A DNA stretch of 45,427 nucleotides from Thalassospira sp. MCCC 1A01428 (GCF_002115825.1 NZ_JFJZ01000038.1:1-45427), one strand, 5' to 3'; positions 9,274-18,562 are shown, numbered from the stretch's first letter. Notes: a model not told the origin generated them from the letters alone. Numbers and translations: made by a program.

Positions 9274-11103
9274 TTAATCTCCGGGGCGCTGGTTTTTCAG
9301 CGCGTTTTGGTAATTTTCGTGGGCTTCATTCACACTGGGTCGCACCGAAACTTCGGGTATGGCAACGTCCCACCAATGACCACCGGCCTCGGTCGAAGGC
9401 AGGGGGTCGGTATCAATGATGATGGCATAGGATTTATCGGCCGCACGGGCGCGGACCATTGCTTCTTCCAATTCGGTAATGGAGGAAACCTTTTCGGCAA
9501 TTGCGCCCATTGATGCCGCATGGGCGGTAAAATCAATCGATGAAGGTTCAACATGGCGGGCGGTATCAAGCAGGTTGTTAAAGCTTTCCCCGCCAGTTGC
9601 CATTTGCAGGCGGTTGATGCAGCCAAAACCGCGATTATCGAGAATGACCGTGATGATCTTGTGGCCCAGCATCACACTGGTCGCCAGTTCGGAATTCATC
9701 ATCATATAGGAGCCATCGCCAACCATCACGACAACCTCCTGATCGGGACGGGCCATTTTAACACCTACGCCGCCAGCAATTTCATAGCCCATGCAGCTAT
9801 AGCCATATTCAACATGGTAGCCATTGGGTTTGGCCGTTTTCCATAGTTTGTGCAACTCGCCGGGTAGGCCGCCGGCGGCACAAACCAGAATGCCGTCTTC
9901 GTCCAGGCTGCGCTGAACGGCACCAATGACTTGCGCATCGGTGGGCAGGGCATTGCCGGTGGGGGTGGCTGTTACCGCATCAACGGCGGCAATCCATTCA
10001 TTTTTAAGCGCATGATCTGGGCGTTCAAAGCTATGGTCGCCTAACGCACTGGAAAGTTCTTCCAAAATGACCTTGGCATCGCCAATCAACGGCAGGGCAT
10101 TGTGTTTGGTGCCATCAAAGGCAGCAACGTTAATGCCCAAAATACGGCGGTTCGGGTGTTTGAACAGCGCCCAGCTACCGGTGGTGAAATCCTGCAAGCG
10201 CGTGCCAACCGCGATGATCAGGTCGGCATTTTCGGCAACCGTATTGGCACTGCTGGCCCCGGTGACACCAATGGAGCCCAAATTCAGCGCGTCATCCCAC
10301 GGCAGGGCCGATTTGCCAGCCTGGGTTTCACCAACGCCAATGCCGTGTTTATGGGCAAAGTCGCGCAGGGTAACGCAGGCATCGGCATAATGCACGCCGC
10401 CACCGGCAATAATCACCGGGTTTTTTGCCTGTTTAAGGGCGACAACGGCAGTATCTAGTTCGTCCTGGTCCGGGCGCGGGCGGCGCGGTTTCCAGGTTTT
10501 GGGGGCAAAAAAGCTTTCCGGCCAATCATAGGCCTCGGCCTGCACATCCTGGCAAAAGGCCAGGGTGACCGGGCCGCAATCGGCCGGGTCGGTCAGGGTC
10601 GCCATGGCGCGCGGCAGGGCGGTTAATAAATGTTCGGGCCGTGAAATGCGGTCAAAATAACGGCTGACGGGTTTAAAGCAGTCATTGGCGCTGATCGTGG
10701 CATCGCCAAAATCCTCGATCTGCTGTAAAACCGGGTCCGGCGCACGGTTGGCAAAGACATCACCCGGGATCAGCAAAACCGGCAGGCGGTTGACATGGGC
10801 CAGCGCCGCTGCCGTTATCATATTGGTGGCACCGGGGCCAATGGATGTGGTGACGGCCATCGCCCGTTTGCGGTTTGATGCTTTTGCATAGGCAATGGCT
10901 GCATGGGCCATGCCCTGTTCATTATGGGCGCGCCATGTTGGCAGGGCATCGCCAATACCATACAGAGCTTCGCCAATGCCAGCAACATTGCCATGGCCGA
11001 AAATGGCCCAGCAACCGCCGAAAAACGGCACGTTATCGGCGTTATATTGCACACTTAAATACCGCACCATTGCCTGGGCGGCAGTCAAACGAATGGTGTT
11101 CAC
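9274..11103 (-). CDS. iolD: 3D-(3,5/4)-trihydroxycyclohexane-1,2-dione hydrolase
   Basis: A thiamine-diphosphate enzyme that opens the inositol ring, giving 5-deoxy-D-glucuronate. The N-terminal PYR domain holds the activating glutamate (Glu62) in NEQGMAHA. The C-terminal PP domain holds the ThDP/Mg motif starting GDGSYMMMNSELATS and ending ILDNRGFGC. The 609 aa match the family. Translation starts at a GTG that overlaps the iolC stop as GTGA, with GCGGAGG about 6 bases upstream. The product is cytoplasmic, and the gene lies in the middle of the operon. Confidence 0.93.
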   Translation of the reverse strand: MNTIRLTAAQAMVRYLSVQYNADNVPFFGGCWAIFGHGNVAGIGEALYGIGDALPTWRAHNEQGMAHAAIAYAKASNRKRAMAVTTSIGPGATNMITAAALAHVNRLPVLLIPGDVFANRAPDPVLQQIEDFGDATISANDCFKPVSRYFDRISRPEHLLTALPRAMATLTDPADCGPVTLAFCQDVQAEAYDWPESFFAPKTWKPRRPRPDQDELDTAVVALKQAKNPVIIAGGGVHYADACVTLRDFAHKHGIGVGETQAGKSALPWDDALNLGSIGVTGASSANTVAENADLIIAVGTRLQDFTTGSWALFKHPNRRILGINVAAFDGTKHNALPLIGDAKVILEELSSALGDHSFERPDHALKNEWIAAVDAVTATPTGNALPTDAQVIGAVQRSLDEDGILVCAAGGLPGELHKLWKTAKPNGYHVEYGYSCMGYEIAGGVGVKMARPDQEVVVMVGDGSYMMMNSELATSVMLGHKIITVILDNRGFGCINRLQMATGGESFNNLLDTARHVEPSSIDFTAHAASMGAIAEKVSSITELEEAMVRARAADKSYAIIIDTDPLPSTEAGGHWWDVAIPEVSVRPSVNEAHENYQNALKNQRPGD

Positions 11104-13010
11104 GCCGTTCCTCCGCTATTTTTTCGTGCCTGGTCCCATGACTGGCACAGGGCACGGTATTTGTCGGCCATTTGTGCAATGGCCGTTTGATCATCAATCG
11201 TCCCGGTCAGCCATTCACGGGCTGTTCCGGCAAAAATCGTCCGTCCCACGGCAAAACCGCGCACCAGTTCGTGGCGGGCTGCCGCTTCAAAGCTGGCGGC
11301 GAGTTCCTCGCTGGGGGCTTCCAGGCCCAGAACCACCACACCCCGGCAATAGGGATCATTCTGTGCAATCGTGTCGCAGGCATGGCGCCATGCGGCATCG
11401 CTTTTCATCGGTTCCAGTTTCCACCAGTCGGGGTAAACGCCAATGTCATAGAACCGCTGAATGATCTTTGCCGTGGTCTGATCATCGCATGGCGCAACCT
11501 TTGAGGGAATGATCTCCAGCAAAAATTCCAGGCGATTGGCCCGTCCGGCATCAAAAAGGCGCAAAATGGTTTCTTCCTGTTGGGCCTTCATCGCGTCATC
11601 ATCATCGGGATGATAAAAACACAAAACCTTGATGACATTTTCCACCGGCCATTCGGCCAGCTTGCTGCCCAGATCCGGGCCGATTTCCAGCTGAAGCGGC
11701 CGGGAACCGGGCACCTCGACCGGGCGACCAATCCAAAGCCCTTTGCCCGCTGCGGCATAAAGCGCATCGCGCCCCAAACGGCCATCGCATAACAGGCCAT
11801 AGCCCGGCTTGCCGTCGGCGACCTGTTCAACCGCCTTTAAGCACAGCTTTTTAAACGGGCCAATTTTATCGGGCGATACGCCCAGTTCATCGGCCATATC
11901 TTCCAGTTGCATGCGGTGGTCAAAGGCGAAAACGCGCATTTCCGGCCAGTCGCCGATGCGGTTGGTGGCCCAATGCACCTGTTCAAGTTCCGCATCATGG
12001 CGCAGCGCCGGGGTTTTCATGCCGCGTTTAAAGAAAAACTGTAATTCCTCCCAACTGGGATAGGCCGGGGTGCAGCCGTGGCGTGAAACGGCAAAGGCGC
12101 CGCAGGCGTTGGCATATTTAAGGCTGGTTTCCCAGTCTTCCCCGGTGAGCCAGCCTTTTAATAGGCCCGACATAAAGCCGTCGCCCGCCCCCAATACGTT
12201 AAAAACCTCCACCGGGAAGCCGGGGCCGGAAATGCCATCATCCAGGCTGTCGCCAATCGCACCGTCAAAGGCCGATGCCCCCATAGGGCCGCGTTTGCAC
12301 ACCAGCGTAGCCGTTGAAAGGGCACGAACAGCACGTAACGCCGCCAGCGTATCGGTGGTGCCGCCAGCAATGTGAAATTCTTCCTCGGTGCCGACGATCA
12401 AATCAAACAGGCCCAGGGTGGCCTGCAATTCGCTGGTGACCTTGGCCGAGGCAATAAAACGGTTTTCCCCGTCGCCATGCCCCGAAAGCCCCCAAAGATT
12501 AGGGCGATAGTCAATATCAAGGGCGGTTTTCGCCCCATTGGCCCGGGCCAGTGCCAGGGCCTTTAACACCGCAGCGCGCGTGCGCGGATGTGATAAATGT
12601 GTGCCGGTAACGGTTACACAGCGGCTGCTGGCAATATAGTCCGGGTCAATATCGTCTTCGCACAGGGCCATGTCGGCACAGTTTTCGCGGTAAAATATCA
12701 ACGGAAACTGTTCCTGGTCGCGAATGCCCAATAAGACAAGGGCCGTCAGGCGTTCGGGGTCGGTAATAACCCCTTGCACATCAACCCCTTCGGCAATCAG
12801 CTGTTCGCGAATGAAACGGCCCATATGTTCGTCGCCAACCCGGGTAATCAGGCCCGATTTAAGGCCGAGCCGGGCGGTGCCACACGCCATATTGGTGGGC
12901 GATCCACCAATATATTTGTTGAAGGATGCCATGTCCTCCAGGCGGCCGCCAATTTGCGCTCCATACAGGTCGACCGATGATCGGCCGATGGTAATGACAT
13001 CCAGGGTCAT
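11100..13010 (-). CDS. iolC: Bifunctional 5-dehydro-2-deoxygluconokinase / DUF2090 (aldolase-like) fusion
   Basis: Residues 1 to about 325 are a PfkB-family sugar kinase that phosphorylates 5-dehydro-2-deoxygluconate. It has the substrate motif KYIGGSPTNMACG near residue 33 and the ATP/anion-hole motif VLGAGDGFMSGLLKG near 270. Residues about 335-636 are a DUF2090 domain (FDHRMQLEDMADELG, GLWIGRPVEVPGSRPL), a TIM-barrel related to class I aldolases. The fusion is known from many proteobacteria and is usually credited with the IolJ aldolase step, yielding DHAP and malonate semialdehyde. That fits here, because no separate iolJ is present in the window. I chose ATG 13010, which overlaps the ATPase stop (TGATG) and has GGAGG 8 bases upstream. 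A TTG one codon earlier is less likely. Confidence 0.93.
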   Translation of the reverse strand: MTLDVITIGRSSVDLYGAQIGGRLEDMASFNKYIGGSPTNMACGTARLGLKSGLITRVGDEHMGRFIREQLIAEGVDVQGVITDPERLTALVLLGIRDQEQFPLIFYRENCADMALCEDDIDPDYIASSRCVTVTGTHLSHPRTRAAVLKALALARANGAKTALDIDYRPNLWGLSGHGDGENRFIASAKVTSELQATLGLFDLIVGTEEEFHIAGGTTDTLAALRAVRALSTATLVCKRGPMGASAFDGAIGDSLDDGISGPGFPVEVFNVLGAGDGFMSGLLKGWLTGEDWETSLKYANACGAFAVSRHGCTPAYPSWEELQFFFKRGMKTPALRHDAELEQVHWATNRIGDWPEMRVFAFDHRMQLEDMADELGVSPDKIGPFKKLCLKAVEQVADGKPGYGLLCDGRLGRDALYAAAGKGLWIGRPVEVPGSRPLQLEIGPDLGSKLAEWPVENVIKVLCFYHPDDDDAMKAQQEETILRLFDAGRANRLEFLLEIIPSKVAPCDDQTTAKIIQRFYDIGVYPDWWKLEPMKSDAAWRHACDTIAQNDPYCRGVVVLGLEAPSEELAASFEAAARHELVRGFAVGRTIFAGTAREWLTGTIDDQTAIAQMADKYRALCQSWDQARKNSGGTA

Positions 13011-13789
13011 CAAATGGTTCCTCCCAGCGATCCTTCAAGTTCGGCCAGTTCCTGCCCGCCTGCCATCAAATCCTGCAATTCTTCAGGTTTGATGTCGCCG
13101 CGCATGGCGGTGCCGTGGGTTTGCCCGCGATTAAGCACGGTAAACCGGTCGCCCACGGCCATGGCATGGCGCACATTGTGGGTGATAAACACCACGCCAA
13201 TGCCGGCCTTGCGCACGCGGTCAATGGTGGCCAGAACGTTTGATGTTTGCCGCACGCCAAGGGCCGATGTTGGTTCGTCCAAAATCAACACTTTGGCCCC
13301 AAAATGAACAGCACGGGCAATAGCAACACTTTGGCGTTCGCCCCCCGAAAGGGTGCCAACGGCCTGATCTGCTTCGCGCAGATTAATGCCCATGCGGGCC
13401 ATTTCTTCAAATGTGATGCGGTTTGCTGTTTTAAAATCGATCCATTTAAACGGACCAAACCCCTTGCGCGGTTCGCGTCCCATCCAGAAATTGCGGGTAA
13501 CCGACATCAGCGGAATCATCGCCAGATCCTGATACACCGTCGCAATCCCGGCGGTCATGGCATCGCGCGGGGTGGCAAAGCTGACTTCCTTGCCATTGAC
13601 GCGCATCACGCCGCCGGTTGGTTTATGCACGCCCGACATGGTTTTAATGAAGGTCGATTTCCCGGCACCATTATCGCCGAGCAGGCAGTGGCATTCACCG
13701 GCATAAATATCGAAGGACACGCCACCCAGTGCAATCACGGGGCCAAAATTCTTTTTGATGTTGTCCATTTCCATCAAGGGTGTTGCCAT
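13010..13789 (-). CDS. Inositol ABC transporter, ATP-binding protein (single-domain, FrcA-like)
   Basis: A 259-aa ATPase with Walker [10 protein letters not shown] (residues 38-46), signature LSGGERQ (147-153) and Walker B VLILDEP (about 167-173). It energises sugar uptake across the inner membrane. Most CUT2 sugar ATPases are about 500 aa with two fused ATPase domains. This one has a single domain and would work as a homodimer, as in the FrcABC type of alphaproteobacteria. ATG 13789 was chosen because it overlaps the permease stop (TGATG) and matches the family start [15 protein letters not shown]; a longer frame upstream is out-of-context sequence. The substrate myo-inositol is inferred from the operon. 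Confidence 0.9.
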   Translation of the reverse strand: MATPLMEMDNIKKNFGPVIALGGVSFDIYAGECHCLLGDNGAGKSTFIKTMSGVHKPTGGVMRVNGKEVSFATPRDAMTAGIATVYQDLAMIPLMSVTRNFWMGREPRKGFGPFKWIDFKTANRITFEEMARMGINLREADQAVGTLSGGERQSVAIARAVHFGAKVLILDEPTSALGVRQTSNVLATIDRVRKAGIGVVFITHNVRHAMAVGDRFTVLNRGQTHGTAMRGDIKPEELQDLMAGGQELAELEGSLGGTI

Positions 13790-14886
13790 CACCGTTCTCC
13801 TGTAATCATGCGGCGGATATAGGTGTTCATAATCACAGCCAAAATCAGGATTGTGCCCAGGAATACCCGGAACAACGAACTTTCGGCCCCGGCAAAAAAC
13901 AGCCCCTGTTGCACAACACCAAATATCAGGGCTCCTAACGCCGCCCCGATGACAGAGCCATATCCACCGGTCAAAAGGGCACCGCCGATAACCACGCAAA
14001 TGATGGCTTCAAATTCCTTAAGCAAGCCACGGTCCGCTGCGGCCGAGCCAAATTCCATGACCTGGCAGGTGGCAAAAACAGTGGCGCAAAAGGCGGTGAA
14101 CATGAACATCAGGATTTTTACCCGATCGACCGGCACGCCCACATAACGGGCTGCCTTGGCATCGCCGCCGGCGGCGAAAATCCAGTTGCCAAAACGTGTG
14201 CGGGTCAGCAGGAAATGCCCAAAAATGACCAGCACAATCGCCCAGACGACCAGCATCGGAATGCCTTCAACAATCGGCTGTCCGGCCCGTGTGCCACGGG
14301 TAAAGGTGCCAACCCAGCCCATATCGCCGAACCACTGGAACAAATCCTTGAAAATCACGCCACCAAACAAAAAGGCTAGCGGGTCGCCCACGGCGGCTTC
14401 TTTTACGCCGCCAATAATGGTTTGGCGGGTGGTGGTGATGGATAACCAGATGGTTAGGCCGCGCAGAATATATAAAAATGCCAGGGTAACGATAAAACTG
14501 GGCAAGCCGGTTTTGATCACCAGAAACCCGTTTAATGCGCCAATTGCCATTGCAATAACAAAGGCAGCAATGATGGCGGCCCATACCGGCCAGCCCATAT
14601 GTACGGAAAGAATGGCGATAACCACACCGGAAAAACCGATCATGGAGCCGACGGAAAGGTCAAATTCGCCTGCAATCATCAACAGGCAGGCACCTACGGC
14701 AATGATGGCAAATTGTGCCGAAACCACGGTCCAGTTTTTGATGCCTTCCGGCGCGAACATGCCGCTGTCGCCTGCAATCATCAAAAAGAACACAAAAACC
14801 AGAATTGCACCGCAAATCGCGCCCAGTTCGGGCCGGATCATGGCACGACGAAGGCTTGAGACTTGCTTTAATCGCTCGTCCGTCAT
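13789..14886 (-). CDS. Inositol ABC transporter, permease
   Basis: An integral membrane protein of the CUT2 (RbsC/FrcC) permease family, 365 aa with about ten hydrophobic segments. The family signature [20 protein letters not shown] is near residue 66, and the segment [23 protein letters not shown] follows. It forms the membrane channel with the preceding binding protein and the following ATPase. It lies 88 bp after the binding-protein gene, with a hairpin in that gap, and overlaps the ATPase start. The substrate is inferred from context. Confidence 0.9.
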   Translation of the reverse strand: MTDERLKQVSSLRRAMIRPELGAICGAILVFVFFLMIAGDSGMFAPEGIKNWTVVSAQFAIIAVGACLLMIAGEFDLSVGSMIGFSGVVIAILSVHMGWPVWAAIIAAFVIAMAIGALNGFLVIKTGLPSFIVTLAFLYILRGLTIWLSITTTRQTIIGGVKEAAVGDPLAFLFGGVIFKDLFQWFGDMGWVGTFTRGTRAGQPIVEGIPMLVVWAIVLVIFGHFLLTRTRFGNWIFAAGGDAKAARYVGVPVDRVKILMFMFTAFCATVFATCQVMEFGSAAADRGLLKEFEAIICVVIGGALLTGGYGSVIGAALGALIFGVVQQGLFFAGAESSLFRVFLGTILILAVIMNTYIRRMITGER

Positions 14887-14921
14887 GGCATTACTCTTGT
14901 ATTTTGGGAAGGGAGAGTTGC

Positions 14922-14951
14922 CAGGGGGCGGCGGTGTTTGCGCACCCCCTG
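14922..14951 (-). other. Intra-operon hairpin between binding-protein and permease genes
   Basis: A 7-bp perfect stem (CAGGGGG / CCCCCTG) encloses a 16-base loop and has no T-run after it. Such hairpins after binding-protein genes often raise their transcript level over downstream membrane genes by blocking decay or causing partial termination. That role is inference here. Confidence 0.4.
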
Positions 14952-14974
14952 ACGGGAGGAAAAAGGTTCAGGTT

Positions 14975-15931
14975 TTAACGATATTCGCCCGCATATTTTT
15001 CAACCAGGCCAATATTGTCTTTGGTAATGAAACCGGGGCCTGAATTGATGTCGCCCGACGGAAGGACGCCATAACGGACATAGTTGGTCAGGATGACAAC
15101 CGGCAGATAACCTTGTAGGTAGGGCTGCTGGTCAATTGCAAAGTCGATATCGCCTTTTTTGATGCCATCGGCAATTTTGGCCGAAAGATCGAACGTGCCA
15201 AACGGAATGGCACCGTTCATGCCCAGTTCCCGCAGGGCATCAAGGGTCGGTTCAGCCGAATTTGGGCCAAGTGCCAAAACAGCGCCAACGTCCTGATGGG
15301 AATTAAGATAAGCCGAAACCTTGTTTTTCACTTCCGACGGGTCCATGCCGGTATCAATCATCTGGTCGCCCAGTTTGGTGCCAATCGCTTCGGCAAAACC
15401 ACGGCAACGTTCAACCGATGCCGGGTTGGTGATGTAATGGTTCACACAAACAAATGATTTAACGCCTTTGGCCGCCATGCGCTTGCCTGCACCAAAACCG
15501 GCATCATATTCCGGCTGGCCGACATGCATCAGCGCGCCAAGCTCGTGCGATTGTTCGATCGTGCCGGAATTAATCGTGATGACCGGGATGCCTTTGGCGA
15601 TGGCGTCTTCGACCGGGCCTTTGAGCACGTTAAAATCGGCGATGGTAACAATGATACCATCGGGGTTGGATGCCGCTGCCTGTTGAACAATGCGGGCCAT
15701 GTCGGCAAGGTCGCCGGTGGGCGGGTTGCGGTATTCAACATTCACGTCCATCTGGTCGCCGGCAATTTTGATGGCGTTTTTGATCACGTTCCACCAGCTA
15801 TCTGAGTCCGGTGCATGGCTGATCAGAACAAAATTTTCGCCCGCTGCCTGCGCACTGGTGGCAGATGTGGCCAACCCGGCAAATGCCACGGTTGCGGCGG
15901 CAATCGCGGTCAGTGTCTTTTTCATTTTCAT
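14975..15931 (-). CDS. Inositol ABC transporter, periplasmic substrate-binding protein
   Basis: A type I (ribose-binding-protein-like) periplasmic sugar-binding protein of 318 aa. The signal peptide has KMKK, a hydrophobic stretch and a likely cut after SAQA. The mature protein begins with ENFVLISHAPDSDSWW and has the conserved ANPDGIIVTIADFNVL-type region and the hinge segments GAVLALGPNS and FAIDQQPYLQGY. It delivers the sugar to the permease and ATPase encoded next. It is the first gene of the inositol operon, so inositol is the likely ligand. ATG 15931 has AGGA 5 bases and GGGAGG 11 bases upstream; a second ATG two codons later is possible. Confidence 0.9.
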   Translation of the reverse strand: MKMKKTLTAIAAATVAFAGLATSATSAQAAGENFVLISHAPDSDSWWNVIKNAIKIAGDQMDVNVEYRNPPTGDLADMARIVQQAAASNPDGIIVTIADFNVLKGPVEDAIAKGIPVITINSGTIEQSHELGALMHVGQPEYDAGFGAGKRMAAKGVKSFVCVNHYITNPASVERCRGFAEAIGTKLGDQMIDTGMDPSEVKNKVSAYLNSHQDVGAVLALGPNSAEPTLDALRELGMNGAIPFGTFDLSAKIADGIKKGDIDFAIDQQPYLQGYLPVVILTNYVRYGVLPSGDINSGPGFITKDNIGLVEKYAGEYR

Positions 15932-16059
15932 CTTGGTCCTAGCCTCCCTATCGGCTTTTGGTCGGAACACCGTTGTAGGATCGGTGCGATGGTTCTGTGC
16001 CGTTGTCTCGGCATTTTGCTTTACGGCTTCTTGTTGCGGCGGACCGCTTGGCAAAAAAG

Positions 16060-16076
16060 GAAAGCGTTTTGCTTTC
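16060..16076. promoter_or_regulatory. Secondary inverted repeat in the inositol operon promoter region
   Basis: GAAAGC-GTTTT-GCTTTC is a perfect 6-bp inverted repeat about 31 bp (three helical turns) from the ATGGAAT repeat. It does not match the same consensus well. It may bind a second regulator or be a low-affinity site; I cannot tell. Confidence 0.3.
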
Positions 16077-16090
16077 TCTTCATGTTTCGG

Positions 16091-16108
16091 ATGGAATTTT
16101 TATTCCAT
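16091..16108. promoter_or_regulatory. Probable RpiR/IolR operator upstream of the inositol operon
   Basis: A perfect inverted repeat ATGGAAT-TTTT-ATTCCAT contains GGAA-N6-TTCC. As I recall, that is the motif proposed for the RpiR-type IolR of Sinorhizobium. It lies about 160 bp before the first operon gene and overlaps a weak promoter-like TTGCAT-N16-TAAAAA on the minus strand, so binding would repress. A second, looser repeat GAAAGC-GTTTT-GCTTTC is at 16060-16076. Confidence 0.6.
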
Positions 16109-16133
16109 TAAAAATGAAATGCAACAGAATTTT

Positions 16134-16958
16134 CTATTTTTCTGTTTGGTCACGTCGCGCCCCAATTGCAACTGCAAGGGAAATAGCCAGCGACAGCGTG
16201 GCCGAAAGGGCGCGAAACGCCCCGACATCGACCTCGGTGACGTGCAAGGTCAGCGCACGCAATTTCTGAAGCGGGCTGGTGACGGTGTCGGTTATGGCAA
16301 TGACTTCATTGCCGAGTCCGCGGGCATATTGTGCGAGTTCCACGGTTTCCTGCGAATAGGGGGCAAAGGTAATGGCGATGAGAACGTCGCCTTTACGAAT
16401 GGTGTGGCGGTGGTTCAGCTTGCCAACGCCATCGTGGAAAACGGCGGGAATATCCATTTTTTCCAGCGCATAGGACAAATAGGACGCGACTGGAAAGGCC
16501 CGGCGCAGTCCGATGATGTGGATCATGGGCGCATGGGCCAGCAAATCGACCGCCTGTTCCAGCGTTTCCGGGTTGATCGAGGATGCCAGATTTTCCAGCG
16601 ACAGCCGCCCGGCCTCGACAAATTCGGCCAACAAGGCCGATGGGCTATCGGCCCCCGATGCCTTTAAATTATCCAGCCGTGTAGCGTAATCCGGCCATTT
16701 CAGGGCATAGGTTTCGCGAAACATTTTTTGCATGTCGCTAAAGCCGGAAAAGCCCATTAACTGGCAAAACCGCATAAATGCTGATGGCTGCACACCCGCA
16801 GCAGCAGAGAGTTCGGCAACGGTAGAAACTGCAATGCGGTCGGTGTTTTGGGCAATGTAATCGGCACATTGACGCAGGCGTTTGGGTATCGATTCGGAAA
16901 TATCGAGCAAGCGGTGATTAAATTCTTCCAACGAAACGGGGGCGGTTTGATCGCTCAT
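16134..16958 (-). CDS. RpiR-family transcriptional regulator (probable inositol repressor, IolR-like)
   Basis: A 274-aa regulator with an N-terminal helix-turn-helix of RpiR type (about residues 20-85; SIPKRLRQCADYIAQNTD, then VAELSAAAGVQPSAFMRFCQ). A C-terminal SIS sugar-phosphate-binding domain spans about 125-255 (MIHIIGLRRAFPVASYLSYA, then DVLIAITFAPYSQETVELA). RpiR proteins of this type control inositol catabolism in rhizobia, with a pathway phosphate as inducer. It lies upstream of the operon on the same strand and is divergent from a MocA dehydrogenase gene. ATG 16958 has AAGG 7 bases upstream; the ATG at 16994 lacks a ribosome site. The minus-strand end carries an AT-rich repeat at 16123-16146. 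Confidence 0.85.
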   Translation of the reverse strand: MSDQTAPVSLEEFNHRLLDISESIPKRLRQCADYIAQNTDRIAVSTVAELSAAAGVQPSAFMRFCQLMGFSGFSDMQKMFRETYALKWPDYATRLDNLKASGADSPSALLAEFVEAGRLSLENLASSINPETLEQAVDLLAHAPMIHIIGLRRAFPVASYLSYALEKMDIPAVFHDGVGKLNHRHTIRKGDVLIAITFAPYSQETVELAQYARGLGNEVIAITDTVTSPLQKLRALTLHVTEVDVGAFRALSATLSLAISLAVAIGARRDQTEK

Positions 16959-17014
16959 GTCGTGCCTTTTTTGTTTTTTCTTGACGAATGACATGTTCCA
17001 TGGTCATCCAGATT

Positions 17015-17032
17015 ATAGAACAAAAATTCTAT
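17015..17032. promoter_or_regulatory. Probable RpiR operator between rpiR and the divergent dehydrogenase gene
   Basis: The perfect inverted repeat ATAGAA-CAAAAA-TTCTAT has the same architecture as the ATGGAA-N6-TTCCAT repeat in front of the inositol operon, with one symmetric base change per arm. It sits between the two divergent starts (16958 and 17060), so one bound regulator could control both genes. Confidence 0.55.
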
Positions 17033-17059
17033 TTTTATTTGGGCGAGGAGTCTAGGAAA

Positions 17060-18190
17060 ATGAGCAGCATTGGCGTGGGCCTGATTGGAACCGGTTTTAT
17101 GGGCAAGGCCCATGCGCTGGCTTATGGGGCGGCAAAGGCCGTTATGGGGGATGTGCCCGACATTCGGATGGAAGTTTTATGCGAAACGCCGCTTGATAAG
17201 GCGCAAAAAATGGCCGACCAGTTTGGCTTTGCGCGTGCCACCGATAACTGGCGCGATTTGCTGACCGACCCGGCGATTGATGTTATTTCCGTTACTACGC
17301 CCAATATGCTGCATCATGAAATGGCGCTGGCCGCGATTGCGGCGGGCAAACATGTCTATTGCGAAAAGCCACTGGCCTTAACGTTGGATCAGGCGCGCGC
17401 AATGCGCGATGCCGCTGTCCGCGCCGGGGTGAAAACGATGGTCGGTTATAATTACATCCATAACCCGGCCTTTACCCATGCCTGTCGGCTGGTAAAATCG
17501 GGGGCCATTGGCCGGGTGGTGCATTTTCGTGGCTGGGTAGACGAAGATTATCAGGCCGACCCCAACCTTCCCTGGACATGGCGCAGCACCATTGCCGATG
17601 CCGGGTTGGGGGCCTTGGGCGATATGGGCTGCCATCTGGTTTCTATGACCTATGGCTTGCTTGGTCCGGTCAACAGCCTGATTGGCGATATGCAAACCGT
17701 GCACGAAACCCGCCCGCTGGCCGATGGTTCCGGCCATGCCCGCGTTGAAAACGAAGATACCGCAACCGCGCTGATCCGCTTTGAAAGCGGGGTGCAGGGC
17801 AGTATATCAACATCACGGTCGGCCTGGGGGCGCAAAAGCCGTCTGGCATGGGAAGTTCACGGCAGTGAAGGCATGATTTGTTATGATCAGGAACGCATGA
17901 ATGAATTGCAGCTTTATCAAAATACCGGCAACCCGGCCGAGCAGGGCTTTAAAACCATTCTGACCAATCCCCATCATGCACCTTATGGTCACTTCTGCCC
18001 CGCACCGGGCCATCAGTTGGGCTTTAACGACCTTAAGGTCATCGAATGTGCCACGTTCCTGTCTGCCCTTGCCAAGGGCGAGGATGCCTATCCGAATTTC
18101 AACGATGCCTTTGAATTTGAAAAGGTTATTCATGCCGTTGCAACCTCCGCCCGTGAAGATCGGCGCGTAAAACTGGCCGATTTTGACTGA
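17060..18190 (+). CDS. Gfo/Idh/MocA-family dehydrogenase (inositol-related, probable)
   Basis: A 376-aa NAD(P)-dependent sugar/cyclitol dehydrogenase. It has the Rossmann motif GLIGTGFMGKAHA (about residues 7-19), the EKP motif in HVYCEKPLALT (about 101), and the catalytic region GALGDMGCHLVSM with the D-x3-H pair. It is a paralogue of iolG and distinct from it in length and sequence. Its place opposite rpiR with a shared operator suggests a role with another inositol isomer or derivative, for example scyllo-inositol; this is inference. ATG 17060 is preceded by GAGGAG and AGGA; an earlier in-frame ATG at 16988 would run through the operator. A decayed partial copy lies at 23522-23680. Confidence 0.85.
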   Translation: MSSIGVGLIGTGFMGKAHALAYGAAKAVMGDVPDIRMEVLCETPLDKAQKMADQFGFARATDNWRDLLTDPAIDVISVTTPNMLHHEMALAAIAAGKHVYCEKPLALTLDQARAMRDAAVRAGVKTMVGYNYIHNPAFTHACRLVKSGAIGRVVHFRGWVDEDYQADPNLPWTWRSTIADAGLGALGDMGCHLVSMTYGLLGPVNSLIGDMQTVHETRPLADGSGHARVENEDTATALIRFESGVQGSISTSRSAWGRKSRLAWEVHGSEGMICYDQERMNELQLYQNTGNPAEQGFKTILTNPHHAPYGHFCPAPGHQLGFNDLKVIECATFLSALAKGEDAYPNFNDAFEFEKVIHAVATSAREDRRVKLADFD

Positions 18191-18470
18191 GCCATTTTAT
18201 CAGCGAGTCGTTTCATCGGAATGTCTGAAAGTTAGATAAATTCCCCGTTCTTCCCTTTTTGTTGGCTGTTCGACCCGGGTGGATTTGATCTGGTGGTTGG
18301 CGAGACCATTTTAATAGAAATGGAATTTCAACCTGCCGGTTCCTCCCCTGTGGTCGGTCAGGCCCCCTTTTGCGCCTTTTTGTCAAGGAAGCGTACTTTC
18401 CCCATCTCATCCGCATAATCCTTGGTAGGGGGGCGAAGAAAATTACATCTTTGCGGCGAAATAACCTTAC

Positions 18471-18498
18471 TTGGCATAGGGATATTTAGGTTTATAGT
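18471..18498 (+). promoter_or_regulatory. Putative sigma-70 promoter of the reductase cassette
   Basis: TTGGCA and TATAGT, each 5 of 6 to consensus, are separated by 16 bp. Transcription would start near 18505 and leave a leader of about 90 bases before the ATG at 18598. Confidence 0.5.
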
Positions 18499-18562
18499 GC
18501 GGCGCAGGATTTAAAACATCAATTTATTTCAATGAGTTGTTCATTGTTATCATTCCAATGTT

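Noticed and set aside
13790..13999. 70-codon N-terminal extension of the ABC ATPase
   Set aside because: It overlaps the permease gene in another frame, has no family similarity, and an overlapping TGATG start gives the normal ATPase N-terminus. Similar false extensions were dropped for the large permease at 29855-30016, maiA at 32171-32302 and hmgA at 33629-33724.
16123..16146. AACAGAA-N10-TTCTGTT as a third RpiR operator
   Set aside because: The spacer is 10, not 6, and the arms do not fit AT(G/A)GAA. It overlaps the rpiR stop codon and may be a weak AT-rich terminator instead.
18538..18544. TorR box (TGTTCAT)
   Set aside because: There is only one 7-base match, whereas TorR sites are several decameric repeats. 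No torR, torS or torT gene is in the window.
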